A DNA stretch of 64,000 nucleotides from Lytechinus variegatus (GCF_018143015.1 NC_054757.1:7360501-7424500); one strand, 5' to 3'; counted from the stretch's first letter, positions 1 to 13,330 are shown. The notes: generated from the letters alone by a model not told the origin. Made by a program: numbers and translations.

Positions 1-245
1 ATCATTGCTTCTATTTTATGGTGCAATAAAATGATGAATCTGCACATATTCATGAACAAATTATCTGACCATTTATATCTGAATCAAATTTAATCAAAGA
101 TGAGAAAGATAGAAATGTTTTTTAAGATGTAATAAAACAAGACGTCAATATGATTCAATGACATGAAATAAGATGCTTACTTATTCTTTCTTGTGAAGTT
201 GTGACATAATGGATTCATCAGGGATGAGTTATTGCAAGTTATTGC

Positions 246-1441
246 TAGGGCTGGGACTAAAACCCGGGTACCCGGGTCCCGCCCGGAAGCGTCGGGTACC
301 CGGGTAGAAAAATCAATACCCGATACCCGAAAATTGCTCACCAGTATAACGTACATTTGATTTGTATTGCGTAGTGTAAGACATGATTGTAAACTCATCA
401 CATAAGTACACAAGTCTCATTTTGAATCTCACCAATTACCCTCGAAATATCCTTAAATATACTAGTTTTTCAAGTGATGATGATGTGACTGAGATCGTTC
501 AATCGTCGCCATGTTTCTTTTGCAGCGCAGTGACGTCATCCAGCCACTGCGACGCAAGCCAATTTATGAATGAAAATATAGTAAGCATGCGCATTGCAAG
601 CCTCAGCCCCACGCAGTATTCCGTCAAAACAAGCCTGCAATACTCTGTCACCTCGTACCAAAATCGACCTAGAATTCCACTTTCCTTTATTTCATATAAA
701 TTATGAAAGGTATTCTCAGAGGATCTGTTTTCTCACTGATACCACGCAAGTAAGGAAATTTTATTACTTCTTGCTTTTCCGTCAAAATCTTACGAAGTAG
801 CGTCGATGTTGCATCGTGTTTGTGAGTTTGTAGAATCTATCGCTACGTGAACAAAGTCAATTGATTTCCGGGTTTCGGAGCATACGAGGCGCCAGCCAAT
901 CACGTTCTTGATACCATTTTCAGTTCATCATAAACCGAAAATGGTAACACGATCGTGATTGGCTGGCGCATTTGACGCTCCGAAACCCGGAAATCAATTG
1001 ACTTTGTTCACGTAGCGATAGATTCTACAAACTCACAAACACGATGCAACATCGACGCTACTTCGTAAGATTTTGACGGAAAAGCAAGAAGTAATAAAAA
1101 TTTGCTTACCAGTGCGGTATCGGTGGGAAAACAAATCCTCTGAGAATACCTTTTATAATTCATATAAAATATAGAAAAGTGGATTTCTAGGTCGATTTTG
1201 GTACGAGGTGACAGAGTATTGCAGACTCGTTTTGACGGAATACTGCGTGGGGCTGAGGCTTGCAATGCGCATGCTTACTATATTTTCATTCATAAATTGG
1301 CTTGCATCGCATTGGCTTGATGATGACGTCACCTATGGGGTTTTTCCACCAGTCATATTTCGAGCGACATGATTTTCGGGTACCCGCCCGAAAATTACCA
1401 CGGGTACCCGAAAAGAAAAAAACCCGAAAGTCCCAGGCCTA
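246..1441. mobile_element. hAT-like foldback element (non-autonomous)
   Basis: A 1.2-kb near-palindrome. The left end reads TAGGGCTGGGACT and the right end is its inverse (AGTCCCAGGCCTA). The arms run inward with long stretches of identity and meet around 910-940. Subterminal parts are rich in CGGGTACCCG motifs on both sides. The flanks GTTATTGC (238-245) and CTTATTGC (1442-1449) match at 7 of 8 positions, the 8-bp target duplication typical of hAT transposons. It carries no transposase; the short reading frames in the arms are mirror copies of each other. Family assignment rests on end sequence and duplication length only. Confidence 0.75.
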
Positions 1442-3274
1442 CTTATTGCATTTTATTTATCAAATATTAAACTGACAGATTTCCTTTTAAATAGTACTTT
1501 ATATCATATGGGACTTTCCTTTGCATCCATCTTTTGATGTGTCTTTGTAATAATTAATTTCATCATAAAAATTAATCTTTATTAACATTCAGGACTAGGT
1601 ATCACTGAATGTGTTACATTTCAAGCTACTCACAAAAGAACATGAACAATAAAATTTAAAGAAAAAAACCTCTCCAGGAATGGTTTCTATGGCAACACTA
1701 GGCAACAAAACTCATATTACCACATGTAAGGTTGTTTTATCATTATATTTTTATCTTGAAAATAGATTTGTTCTTGACACTTCAGAACAGTGATGTCAGC
1801 TTGAAAAGAGGGACCTTGTCTTTCTAAAAGGCAGTAGATATTCAGTTATTTTGGCATTTGAGCAATTCTGCCAACTTCTGACCCTCATAATATATTCCTT
1901 TCAATGAGATTTAATGACATGTTTGTGATATTTCTGGACTTCCTACCGTAGCCTACTAAAGGGTTTTACATTAACAACTAATTTGCTTCAATCTATTTTT
2001 TTTTCAATTTCGTTACAGTTCTTTTTTCTACATACAGCAGTGTTTTAACAAGATATGCCAACTTCTGCTTGTTGAAAGTAAAACTTTACTTTATAGGAAT
2101 ATAAAAGTCAGTAATTGGACATTGAATTATAACCAAACATATAATATAGCTATGTAATCGATCAATATCATAACACTTGAACATTCAATTATTCACTTTC
2201 CATTTATTTGTGTTCTAAAAAGATATGCAAAGAAATGAAGAAGAAAATTTTTAAGAATTTGAATTCATGCACAGTATCAATCATCATGTAAAATTATTTT
2301 GTTTCTACATACTATGCAGCCTATATTTGGACAATGATAATAAAAATACATTCAGTACAGACAAGATATTAAAATGGAATGACTTAAATTGAATTGGAAC
2401 ATAATTTACCATAAAATAACCACAACCCCTGACCCCGTATCTGCTGTAATCATAATAATAATACTTCTTTCAAGATGGATTGAATACAACAAAGACCTAG
2501 CTACTAGAGTACCAGACCATATGTCATTGATGTTACTGCTATATCTATTTGTAAGCCATATGTTGCAAGGACTTTATTTTTCCACCATGCATTTGATGCA
2601 GGCAGAATTGTGGAGCTAATGGCCATCATTAGGTACTTGGAAAGTTTAATTCTTATCAATATATTTAAGGTTACTCTTTGTACGACAGCCATAGATGACG
2701 AATACAGGGCATCTAATACTTTTGGACTAGCAAGGCTGGAAGAGAAGTGCCATATTCCACACAATAGGCGTATTCAGACTGCCTCAAAATTTGAGAATAA
2801 GATGGATTCTCTGATCAGGAAATTTGCCAAGATCTACTATGATCAGAAAATACCAGGCATTTTTCCCCAATGTGAAAGGAGAATACTCATAATATCCCCA
2901 AATAAAATGCCAGCTAAAAAGTAGGTATTTTGTCAAAATTATGAGAACTTTCGCAAGAATTTTTTTCAAGGTTGCAGGTAGTTTTTACAAGGTTGCAGGT
3001 AGTGTAAAAGCAAATTCCAAGAACTTTCTGAACTCAGCGAGAAGTTTGGTGCGGGCGCCAGACGGATGCTAAGCTAGCGATTTTGAATGCTTATCATTGA
3101 ACCATACTGCACATGCTCATAACTTCACGAACTTACCCCGGAAGGATTGGTAAGAATGTGGAAAATAATTATCAGGTATATCTGAGCCTGAACAAGTTCT
3201 TGTAATTTAACAGGTAATTCTTGTAATCAAGGCAGTCTGAATACTCCTTATAAGAGCCAAGTATGTCCAAACTA

Positions 3275-3734
3275 GAGGCCGTTCTCATTATACTTTCTAA
3301 AACTAGTTTACTGGAAACCAATTCAGGAAACCACTTTGGAAGATCGCTTTGCTAGCGTTCCCACTTGATCACACGAAAGTGGTTTTCAAAATCACTTCAC
3401 GTAAAGCGCTCTTGTTGCTATGGAAACACTCTCTGTGGGGTGACATGTTTCGCGCGAAATTCGAAACCGCAGCATAGGCATTCTACACCTGTCATGTGGA
3501 GTAGCGCGCTCAAAATGTGCGAAGATCGCTTCCCGAAGAACGGTTGTGTCCTCACACTAAAACCAGTTTAACAAGGCAAAGCGATCTTGAAAACTACATC
3601 GCGAGGTTGTTTTCCAAACTGGTTTGGAAGATCGCTTCCAAGACTGCTTTGACCGTTCTCACTATGCCTTAAACTAGTTTCCACTAAACTAGTTTCCAGT
3701 AAACTAGTTTTAGGAACGTAGTGAGAACAGCCTC
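3275..3734 (+). mobile_element. MITE family A, copy 1 (460 bp)
   Basis: Terminal inverted repeats GAGGCCGTTCTCATT and its inverse AGTGAGAACAGCCTC bound 460 bp, flanked by a CTA direct repeat (3272-3274 and 3735-3737). Several internal ACTAGTTT/AAACTAGT motifs lie near both ends. A 3-bp duplication suggests PIF/Harbinger-type mobilisation, though the usual TWA consensus is not met. There is a second copy in inverted orientation at 6672-7134. Confidence 0.75.
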
Positions 3735-5819
3735 CTAGAGGCACAATAATGTATGCTCCAATCAAAGACTTATACTCTATTCATCACGTTGTAATTGAGC
3801 AGTGATGAAACTTATTTGGGAATAATGTTCTCTAACTCAGTTAATGTGGTGTGCTCCAAAAAGAGGACATTCATGCAACAAGTTTTATAGAATATCAGCA
3901 GAGTACCAAGATCTGAATGATTTTGTTTAATAATAAGAATGCAGCCGAGCAGCAAATTTGGACAGACATCCTTGAATCTTGATCACACAAAACACAATTT
4001 ACAAACTCTATGAAACAGTTTCATTTACCACTAAAAAAAGTCTCTTTGATCTACAAGTTTTGAAGATGGCAACCTAAATTTTCTCATCTATATGTAGGTA
4101 ATTTCTAAAAACATAAATGACATGTTCGCACATTCTATTTTGCGAAATGGTTTCATGCGTTAAAAGCGTGTGTTCAATGTTGATTTTCAGCAACAAGAAT
4201 CATGATTGGAAACTCAATTACAAAACACTGATCGCAAACACGATCAGTGGTGCACCATTCAGTGTCGAAAATATAAAGCCGTTAATATGTTGATCGTCTT
4301 CAAATTTCCAACTTTCGTTAGCGCAGCCGTAGTGCGCAGTCTGACCCATCACAAGAAAAGTCAGTTCTGACACCTGTTTGTACAGGCTTCTACTGCGAGA
4401 ACAAATTTAAAGACGTTTCAAAATTTAATTGTATTCAATGTTGCGTTCACATTATGCTCAAGGTCTTAAAATTTGAGCTGATCGCATTTACAAACGCATC
4501 TTTTTGGACGTTCTAATTTTCTTCAAAATCATTATTTGAAAGAACGACCAAGAATGGAGGACATTGAACACATCCTTTGTTTCTCATTATATCTGCGTTT
4601 TGTAATCACGTTTTCAATCACGTTTCATGTTGCCGTTTCAATGTGGAAACCGACAGTGAACACACCCTAAGAATAACAATGCATTGGTGTCATGCCACCC
4701 AAAAGTGATTTATTTCAATATACTCAAACTGTTCTGAATAAAGTTAGAGAAGGTCAAGAATCTGCAGTATACCACTATTAAAACAAACATCTTCAGTCAT
4801 AGAATGTAAGTATGATATAGAACCTCACTATTATCTTAAAGAGAAATTCCAGTAGTTGCAGTTAACACTGATTTCATGAGAAAGTCTGTAAAACAAAGCT
4901 TAATTGCAAGTATATCATCGAGGATCTAGATCTGGTACAGTTACATTAACTGGACTTTGTGAAATCTTGAAATCTACGCTGAAGAATGTTCACACCGAAA
5001 ATCCCCAACACAGATAAGTGCACGTGGGACAATGTATAATTATTGCTCAGGGTGTCGGGCCCGACGCCCTACCCGAATCCCGTGCTTATTTGCTGATTTC
5101 TCAGCAATTACACAATTTCTTCCAGAATCCTTTGGCACATGCGTTTTATTTATACAAACACACTTTAGTGGTCATTTCATTGGATTCTGTACGAACTCAT
5201 TTTGATATCGTTACCAAAACTAGCATTTACCTTTAACATTTTAAAGTCAATACAAAAAAGGTCATTGACAATCGCAGTCAGAGGAATGTATACAATGTTC
5301 CAATGAGCAAAGATGTTGACTTGAAAGGGCTTACAAATTCAGAAAAATCACAGACGCATACTTTAAGTAGGAGAAAGTCTTAGCAAACTTGAAAATAAAA
5401 GAAGTTCTCAAAGTTGTAAAAATGTACAGAACACCAAACATAAACTTTCTTGTGACTACGTGGACCTGCACAAGGGTGATTTAACTTGCCATCTTAATTG
5501 AATAGTCAATATGGTAAATGTTGATAGGTCGACTATTATAATTATTAATGTGATTATGTCCAACAATCTTTATAAAAAAAATTGGTTCTAAAAACAATAT
5601 CCGACATACTCCTAGTATGTCGGACATACTCCTAGATATCAACAATACAAATGTAAGACAAATCGATTTCGCAATAGCCCCATACCATATTTCATAGATC
5701 TCCTGAATAAAGACATGCCCAATCAATAAACCCATTGCTCATTTGAAAGCAATACCAGCATACTTGCAACATTAAGTTTTTTAATGAATGAGGAAATCAA
5801 CTCTTATTTAATATCCATA

Positions 5820-6098
5820 TATTTTTATTGATCTTTTACAAACGTTTACGTATTTTGTTTTTATTATTTTTAATTTACTATTTCCTCATTATCTTATGTA
5901 CATGTATATAAATTTTCTTTGCCAAAGTATTCTTGCCTATACACATATTTCTCATGACAGTTTTTACAAAGTTTACTGTTTTTTAATGTTTGAAATATGT
6001 AATGAGTCTTTTTATTGTTTTTACTTTGTATACATGAACAATTCAGCCGTTTTGCTGCGACTCGTGTTTTTAATAAACCTTGAATTGAATTGAAATAT
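5820..6098 (+). mobile_element. LINE 3' untranslated tail
   Basis: T-rich sequence ending in AATAAACCTTGAATTGAATTG, a polyadenylation-like signal followed by a short GAATT tandem tail. That ending is characteristic of 3' ends of CR1-like non-LTR retrotransposons. No reverse-transcriptase coding part is attached, so this would be a 5'-truncated copy. The left boundary is uncertain. Confidence 0.45.
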
Positions 6099-6671
6099 TT
6101 TAATACCATTGATAATGATTCCAATGTTGGTAAAAAAATGTTCTTCTAGTATGAATAGCTTTGTTGAGACACTGGCAAAATTGCATAATACTACATGGGT
6201 TTTTCAGGGTTTCTAATTACACACTTGAAATTAGGAATGGTTTACCATATTCATTTTAATTCTAAAACAATATGAGCCATTATAGAATGAATAGATATTC
6301 CTTCCTCATTAACATATCCAAACAATGAAGGTAACTGTATTCATGTTTATAATGAAGGGCAGTGTTACTATTGTCCAAAAGACATCTCTCCAATACCTGA
6401 ATGGAATTTGAATAGAGTATAATGGTGGCTCTATAATGCTGGTTTAATTGAAAGTCCTTACTAACAAGTCTCTTATTCTGAGAGATAACAATTAAAACAA
6501 TATCATTCACATATTAACAATAAACAATATAACAAAGAAAATAATTGATCCCATTATCATAATACGGCACAAGTCTTATTAAAGTACTTTATTACCTTAC
6601 TACCGGATGTACTGGGAAAATGCAGAAATCTGCAGCCAAGTTTTCAGGTCTAGCTTTCATCCAAACTCAAT

Positions 6672-7134
6672 GAGGCTGTTCTCACTTGGTTCCTAAAACT
6701 AGTTTACTGGAAACTAGTTCAGTGGAAACTAGTTTAACGCTAAGTGAGAACGGTCAAAGCGGTCTTGGAAGCGATCTTCCAAACCAGTTTGGAAAACCAC
6801 CTCGCGATGTAGTTTTCAAGATCGCTTTGCCTCGTTAAACTGGTTTTAGCGTAAGTGAGGACACAACCGTTCTTCGGGAAGCGATCTTCACACATTTTGA
6901 GCGCGCTACTCCACACGACAGGTGTAGAATTCATATGCTGCGGTTTCAAATTTCGCGCGAAACGTCTCACCCCACTGAGAGCGTTTCCATGGCAACAAGA
7001 GCGCTTTACGTGAAGTAATTTTGAAAACCACTTTCGTGTGATCAAGTGAGAACGCTAGCAAAGCGATCTTCCAAAGTGGTTTCCTGAATCGGTTTCCAGT
7101 AAAGTAGTTTTAGGAACGTAGTGAGAACAGCCTC
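6672..7134 (-). mobile_element. MITE family A, copy 2 (463 bp)
   Basis: Reverse-orientation copy of the element at 3275-3734. Ends are GAGGCTGTTCTCACT and its inverse; the flanking 3-bp direct repeat is AAT (6669-6671 and 7135-7137). The interior matches copy 1 over its full length with scattered substitutions, so the two insertions look fairly recent. No transposase is encoded. Confidence 0.8.
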
Positions 7135-7285
7135 AATGTTCTTCCACAATGTATGACAGAGTCAGTGTCCAGTGTACATGGTGCATTTACAATCATTCTT
7201 TTCAAATCAAATCAAATCGTTCCAAAGGGTGACTATACCATTCTTTATTCCAGAACTTATCAACTTATAATATTATTCTGTTTTC

Positions 7286-7440
7286 GACCTATTGCATAAA
7301 ACTTTTTACCTGAGAAAATTCAGGTTGTTTTCACCAGAGTTTTTGCCCTGTGTTAAAGTCAATGGCAGAAATCAGACTAACCTTAGTTTTCAGTTTTTAC
7401 CAGAGTTTTCTTGGGTAAAAGGTTTTATGCAACAGGCCCC
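7286..7440. mobile_element. Small MITE, GTTGCATAAA-type ends
   Basis: Left end GACCTATTGCATAAAA and right end TTTTATGCAACAGGCCCC are inverted relative to each other. The interior (TTTACC...GGTAAAA) is also palindromic. Similar GGGCCTGTTGCA ends recur at 8501-8640, 35282-35465, 37030-37182 and 37827-38025. Confidence 0.6.
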
Positions 7441-8094
7441 TTTGAGTATTTGGATCATGTTACAAATATTTGGATTGGATTACAGTTACATGTATTCAAC
7501 CCAATATAATCAAGTTCTAAAAGAAATCTTTTTGGGTGGGGGGGCTTTAAATCATATAATTTTAGAATCAAAATACTACTTTTTCAATTTCCTTAAAGTA
7601 AAAAATAATATTCAATTCTACACCAATCAATATCAAATTACATGTTACGCTGGATTCCATCAGGAAAGAAAAAGAGCCGACTTGAGAATTTAATGGCTCA
7701 GAAACTTCTTTCTGCTTTTGCAAGATTTTATCACACCAAAATCCAGCTTAAGTCTTCGGCAGTATTGTTGTGCAGTAATCCGTTAAATCTGCTATGTTCC
7801 AAACAGTACAGGTTCTATACAAACTAACATGGAAGCTTGGTTTATCTTATAACACAATTCCAAAAACCTAATCCCAGAAAATTTCTTCCCATTCCTATTC
7901 ATTTGAGATGTGCTTTTATAATGTGATACAATGATATAAAAAATGATATTCTAGAATGACTCTGCGTCTGCATACTATTAGTTTATAGGCCTACATGTAC
8001 ATGTGTTCAAAGTTAGAATTCCGTATTTAGCTTCCAGAGAGAAGTTTTGACCAAAATAACATTGGTACATTGGTTTTACTAATACCTTATCCAA

Positions 8095-8485
8095 TTTATT
8101 CTCTCTTCCCCACATATCTCCGCAGCTCTATCTCAAAATATTAGCCTTCACGTAGTCTCCGCTCATCATCTGATGCTCTATTGCTCCAGACACCCAGAAC
8201 AAAACACAAATAGGGGAACCGTGCATTCTTTGTTATAGGACCAAAGCTATGGAATATGCCATATTTCATCAACAGAAACATTCAAGTCCCAGTTGAAAAC
8301 TTATCTAATCTCCCATTAAACAGTTAAATAGTGTGCTTATTCAGGAGAATTCAAAATTTTATTCTTTTTCGTTTTCTATTATTGTTTGTGTTTTGTGTTT
8401 ATTTTTCTTGAAGCGCCATGAGCACAAAAAGGTGGACCTGTGTGCTATATAAGTAGCCACCATTATTATTATTATCATTACAGCA
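8095..8485 (+). mobile_element. LINE (L2/CR1-like) 3' end fragment
   Basis: Near 8280-8320 the plus strand encodes TFKSQLKTYL, which resembles the conserved segment just before the end of L2/CR1-like reverse-transcriptase proteins. It is preceded by a degraded PKLWN-like motif. The 3' part ends in GCTATATAAGTAGCCACC followed by (ATT)n, a typical tail of this LINE group. The frame is interrupted and the copy is 5'-truncated; the left limit is approximate. Confidence 0.6.
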
Positions 8486-8500
8486 GCAATTTTGAAATAT

Positions 8501-8640
8501 CAGGAGCACGTTGCATAAAAGTTGCATCCAATTGTAACTACTATGGCAACGATTCTTAACAGCCAATCAGAATCAGGGATTCCATACCATTGGCTGGCAA
8601 GCTTAGTATGATAGTAAAACTATTTTGCAACGGACCCCAG
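8501..8640. mobile_element. Small MITE, GTTGCATAAA-type ends
   Basis: Ends GGAGCACGTTGCATAAAAG and TTTTGCAACGGACCCC are imperfect inverted repeats. The middle contains CCAATCAGAATC and CCATTGGCTGG, a common interior of small palindromic elements in this genome. No coding capacity. Confidence 0.5.
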
Positions 8641-11064
8641 TTTGGGAATATTTAAGGGAGAATTGGGTATATTCTACAATATCACAACCTATTTCTAATC
8701 ATGATGAATAATGAAAGTTATCAATAGCCCTAACTAATCTTGTGAGTGGATATTTCCATTAAGGCACAAGTCATTTCATTAGCAATTGGGGTACACCTTT
8801 TTTGCAGAGAATATTTATATTTTGTACTTGATGAAATGTCTATTCATTAGATCAGTCTTAAATAACAGAGTTACTGCAAATAAAAGACAAACTAAATTGA
8901 ATTAAGTAGCTATGATTTTCATTTCCTAAATCTTTGAAGTATAGTGAAAATAAAAAAGTATATACAAAAAATAGATGCAAATTTACGGCTTTAAAGAGAA
9001 CAGTGCATTCTTTTGTGAGCTTCAGGAATTAAAAGGGGTTCTTTGGAGAAACATTTAATTTATTACTATTTTACAAGTTAAAAAATCCATGAAGTTACAT
9101 GATTTAAAAATGTTCACTAAGAGATGAAAAAAAGGAAAATAAAAATGTAACTTTTTTAATAATAATAAACACCCTTTGCTCATTAACCCCATTTATTACT
9201 GGAATATTATCAAATGGAAATGATTGGATTTCTGTTTTGTAATTTGTCATACTGTCATCATACTAGTGCGAATATCAATACTATGAACAATATCTTACTT
9301 CAATTCTGTCTGAAGTGATTATCAACATTCTGAAAGCAACAATTATTTCTTTCACAGAATGAATTCATCAACCACAATGCACAAATTTGCCAGAGGCATG
9401 CATATTTCACCAGCAATTTCAAAACCATAACAAAGAAAATATGCGATCAATTTCACAGATGCAGACTGTTGAGACTTTACCATGGCAATTTTCCTCCCTT
9501 TTCTAAACATTTTGCTCAACGCTCCTATTTTGTTTCACAACCAACCATCCTCCTCTTGTACAAATCCACTTGTCAAGTTGTCATCACTAAATTATCCCTC
9601 GTCTTTTTTCCTTCAATATTTTGAAGGGTTTTTTTCTCAATAGTATCTCCACATCCACTTGTTGGTTTACATACCCTCTCATAAATTCACAGGTCAAGTC
9701 CACGTCCCAGCGGACCAATTTTCTTTTAAAGGGAACTTCGCTTGAACAAGGCACGGAAGATGCTTTTCATTGTGATTTAAATGGGTTATGTAGTGCAAAA
9801 TTGCAACTTTGGAATGTTTCAAAGTTTATCTACTCTATAAAGTGAATGAGCAGAAATTAGGGAAGATACAAGAGCCTTCATTGAAACTATAGATTAACTA
9901 TCTCAACAATTTAAATGCAAATATGCAAACTACAAATTAACTCAACAATTTAAATGCAAATATTACAAATATAAAAATAATACAAGCATAATAGCCTCAA
10001 GTGAAAACCAAATAAGAAAAAAAGTATGTAACCAAATATTTATATTGCAATCCACTTAAAATTGTGTATAATTTTTATGAATCAGTTATCTCTTCTTCTT
10101 TCAAGGAGGCAGGGTAAAATGGTTAAAAATGCACAAAAGGATCACTTTATTCACTGCTACCCCCCTATAGGGTTATAATGCTTCCCCCCTCCCCTCTATA
10201 AGCCAGAGATTCGTTTTCAGTACAATTTCCTGGTAAAGTAATCAGGAGTTCGAGGCTGAAACTCCTGGAAATATGTACAAGTCAGACAAAAGAAAATCTG
10301 AATTCTTGGAAAAAAAATGTGGGCATCAAGCAAAACCTCTCAAAACTTAAGGTACTTCATAGAAAGCCTACAAATTACAAAGTCCATTTATGAGGCTTTT
10401 AACAGAAACACAGATTAAGATCTATTTTCAATGAAAACAGAAGTTTTTCAACATCGTTAAATTCTTTAAACAGATTTGAGAAAAAGTGTTTAGATTTTTT
10501 ATTCAATAATTTTTTTTATAAAATTCCAAATTTGTGGACTTACTCCCATATAGGCCTACTTTAAAATCAAATAGGATTGTCTGAACATTCTTCCAAGTTA
10601 TAATAATTTAACAAAAATATAGAAAATAGTAGACTTGAGAACATAATATACACAATTGGTACATTTTAAAGGTAAGGAGGGGTAGTATGGATCAAAATAT
10701 CTTTAATATCTTAACATTCATCTGAATAATAAGTTAACAAAAAAGTGGTAAAAAAGGTAGGCCTAAAACCTGGCATACAGAGTGGGGGTCCCTTCATGGG
10801 TGGGAAACAAGGAGAAAGAATAGCCAGGGTCGATTTCTCCTAGGAAACTCATAAACTCCCTAATGCATGAATGAACGGATCATGTGGAGTATAATCATTA
10901 GTAGAGCCGTCATTGATAGATAGCTTGGGGTCATGGGAGACCGCGGGTCATCGCTACAGAGATACATTGCAAAGGTGTGGACAATCTACATTGTCTATAG
11001 TAACATGGGTTTATCGCTATCCCTACTTTCTTTATCAATGTCTCGTAAAGATATCTTTCTTTAA

Positions 11065-11632
11065 AGGTCAAGTCCACCTCAGAAAAATATTGATTTGAAT
11101 CAATGGAGAAAAATTAGACAAGCACACTGCTGAAAATTTCACCAAAATCGAAAGTTATGACATTTTGAAGTTTCACTTATATTTCACAAAATAGTTATAT
11201 GCACAATTTAGTTAAATGCAAATGGGAGAATCGATGATGTCCCTCACTATTTTTTTTATTGTTTGAATTATACAATACTCAATTTTTTACAGATTTGACA
11301 ATAAGGAGCAACTTGACTGAACCATTAAATATTAAACAATGGTTAATTCCACATGTTCAGGGAGAAATAAAACTTTGTTTCACAGGAAAATGGGGAGAAA
11401 ATTAGAATATTTCATACAATAAAATGCAAAAGAAATAGTGAGTGATGTCAATCAGTCCCTCATTTGCATACCAGCCAGGATGTGCATATAACTGTTTTGT
11501 GAAATTAAGCGAAACTTTAAAATGTCATAACTTTGTTATTTTACATCGGATTTTGATGAAATTTTCAGTGTTATGCTTGTTGGATTTTTCTCTTTTTAAT
11601 AAAATCAACTTTTTGTTGGGGTGGACTTGTCT
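11065..11632. mobile_element. Palindromic MITE with TTAA flanks, copy 1
   Basis: A 568-bp imperfect palindrome that starts AGGTCAAGTCCACC and ends GGTGGACTTGTCT. It is flanked on both sides by TTAA (11061-11064 and 11633-11636), the piggyBac-type target site. A second member of the same family lies at 58529-59075. The interior repeats phrases such as AAAATGTCATAAC and ATTTGCATACC on opposite strands. No transposase. Confidence 0.75.
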
Positions 11633-12407
11633 TTAAAAAAAATTGTTTATATTTTTCAAGTGTTTCTTTATGTTCTTCACCTTTCTTTATGTTCTTCACC
11701 GTTCTTTCTTTTTCTAATCTATCTCTACTTTCTTTACCAATGTTTCACAGAAGTTATCTTCCTTTTAAGATTTACTTACATACTATGTAGGCCTACTTCT
11801 TATTTGCTGCCCTTTTTTACCTTTTTTATCAGTATCCTCACTTTTTACCAATATCTGATACATACAATATCTCTCTTTGAAGATTTAATGTACACTGGTG
11901 AATTCAGATTCTTTTATATCATAAAAATACTTTGGTAATAGGCTGTCATGTATGTTTTATCTTATATTTCAGAGCAGAAAAGCAACATTTAACTGCCAGG
12001 AACCAAATTTGTGAGATTATGAATTAAGAGAAAGAAACACCAACAACATAAATTACAAGAAATAAATTTTACCAAAATAGAAATGAAGAGTCTTTACTCA
12101 TCCTTCATGCCACTGTGACTTTTAAAAGATTTACAATGTAGATTTAATCAAAAGTTGGTGGAGTAGCCAATGTACAGCAAGCCTGTATATATGCCGACTT
12201 AACCCATGACAAGCCTTTAAAAACTTTTCAACATGTTTTGTGACTAAAATATTTATAACTGAATTAATTGTTAAAATCTAATATACATTTCACAATTATG
12301 ACAAATTTAGGTCCAGTGAGTAAACTCGATATTGAGGTCATAAAGGAACCATGCCCATAAAGCTCTTGGTGATCAATAGTGATTATCTGTATGTTGGTAA
12401 TGATGAT

Positions 12408-13012
12408 TGATGATGATGGTGATAGTAGGGTGGTGGTGGTGTACTTGTAATGGTGTGGTGTTGGTGGTGGTGTTGGTGAGTTGGTGGTGGTGTGTTGGTG
12501 GTGGTGTTGTTGTGTTGTTGGTGGTGGTGTTGTTGTGTTGGTGTTGTTGTGTTGGTGGTGGTGTTGTGTTGTTGGTGGTGGTGTTGTTGTGTTGGTGGTG
12601 GTGTTGGTGTGTTGGTGGTGGTGTTGTTGTGTTGGTGTTGTTGTGTTGGTGGTGGTGGTGTTGTGTTGGTGGTGGTGTTGGTGTGTTGGTGGTGGTGATG
12701 GAATTGGTGGTAGTAGTATGTCGGTGGTGGTATGTTGGTGGCGGTATTAGTGGTGGTGGTAGTGTTTTTTGTTTACTTGTGGTGATGGTGGTAGTGGTGG
12801 TGTTGTTGATGGTGGTGGTGGTGATAAACTGGTAAAGGTGGTGGTGGAAATGGAGCCAGTGGTGGTGCTGTATATCAATAGTCATGTTGATTGATATGGA
12901 GATGGTAGTAAATGTTGGGATGGAAATAGTGGTGGTGGTGAAGATGATTTGGGTGGTGGTGGTGGCAATGTTGGTGATGATGGTGACGGTCGTAGCATAG
13001 TGGAGGTGGAGA
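12408..13012. repeat. TGG/TTG minisatellite
   Basis: About 600 bp of G/T-only sequence on the plus strand, densest at 12430-12760, built from blocks such as GTTGGTGGTGGTGTTGTTGT. Units are irregular trinucleotide runs (TGG, TTG) with decay to TGGTGATG mixtures toward 13012. The long reading frames here in several phases are artefacts of the repeat. In BicC pre-mRNA the transcript would be C/A-rich. Confidence 0.9.
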
Positions 13013-13330
13013 TAGCGATTGGTGATGCTGATCATGAATGCAGGAAATTATGATGAAAATAATCTTATTCAAAAAGGACAAAATAATTATGAAATGAATC
13101 AATATATGTGAATAATATTTTTTAAACACATTGTCACTAAGGTCTATTCAATTAGCAAAACAGGATTTATTTTTTTATTTTAGAGTTAATATTTCAAGTA
13201 TAAAGTAGAAACTATAGATAGATCGAGTTTTAATACCCTGTACAAAAAAAAACAAAATGCCTACAGCCTACACAAAGAAATAAAGTCAAAGACATGCTGA
13301 AATAAAAACCTTAAAGAAATTTTCAGTTAC

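Larger units (their letters stand above)
1..13330 (-). other. Presumed BicC intron 1, repeat-filled
   Basis: Because the BicC first exon ends at 13331 with a good donor and transcription runs leftward, this stretch is inferred to be its first intron. No KH- or SAM-domain exon was recognised on the minus strand here. Apart from the repeats listed separately, the parts 1442-3274, 3735-5819, 6099-6671, 7441-8094, 8641-11064 and 11633-12407 are AT-rich sequence in which I see no gene. It remains possible that a small BicC exon or another short gene was missed. Confidence 0.5.

Noticed and set aside
594-1265. Two matching short frames in opposite orientation
   Set aside because: Mirror images in the arms of the hAT-like foldback; no transposase motif.
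3365-3571. A frame resembling another at 6740-7045
   Set aside because: Similarity comes from the two copies of a non-coding MITE; the frames differ in length and end at random stops.
5588-5632. Short tandem CGACATACTCCTAGTATG phrase
   Set aside because: Only about two units; too small to interpret.
12373-13035. A 220-codon His/Thr/Pro-rich frame on the minus strand
   Set aside because: Entirely explained by the TGG/TTG minisatellite.
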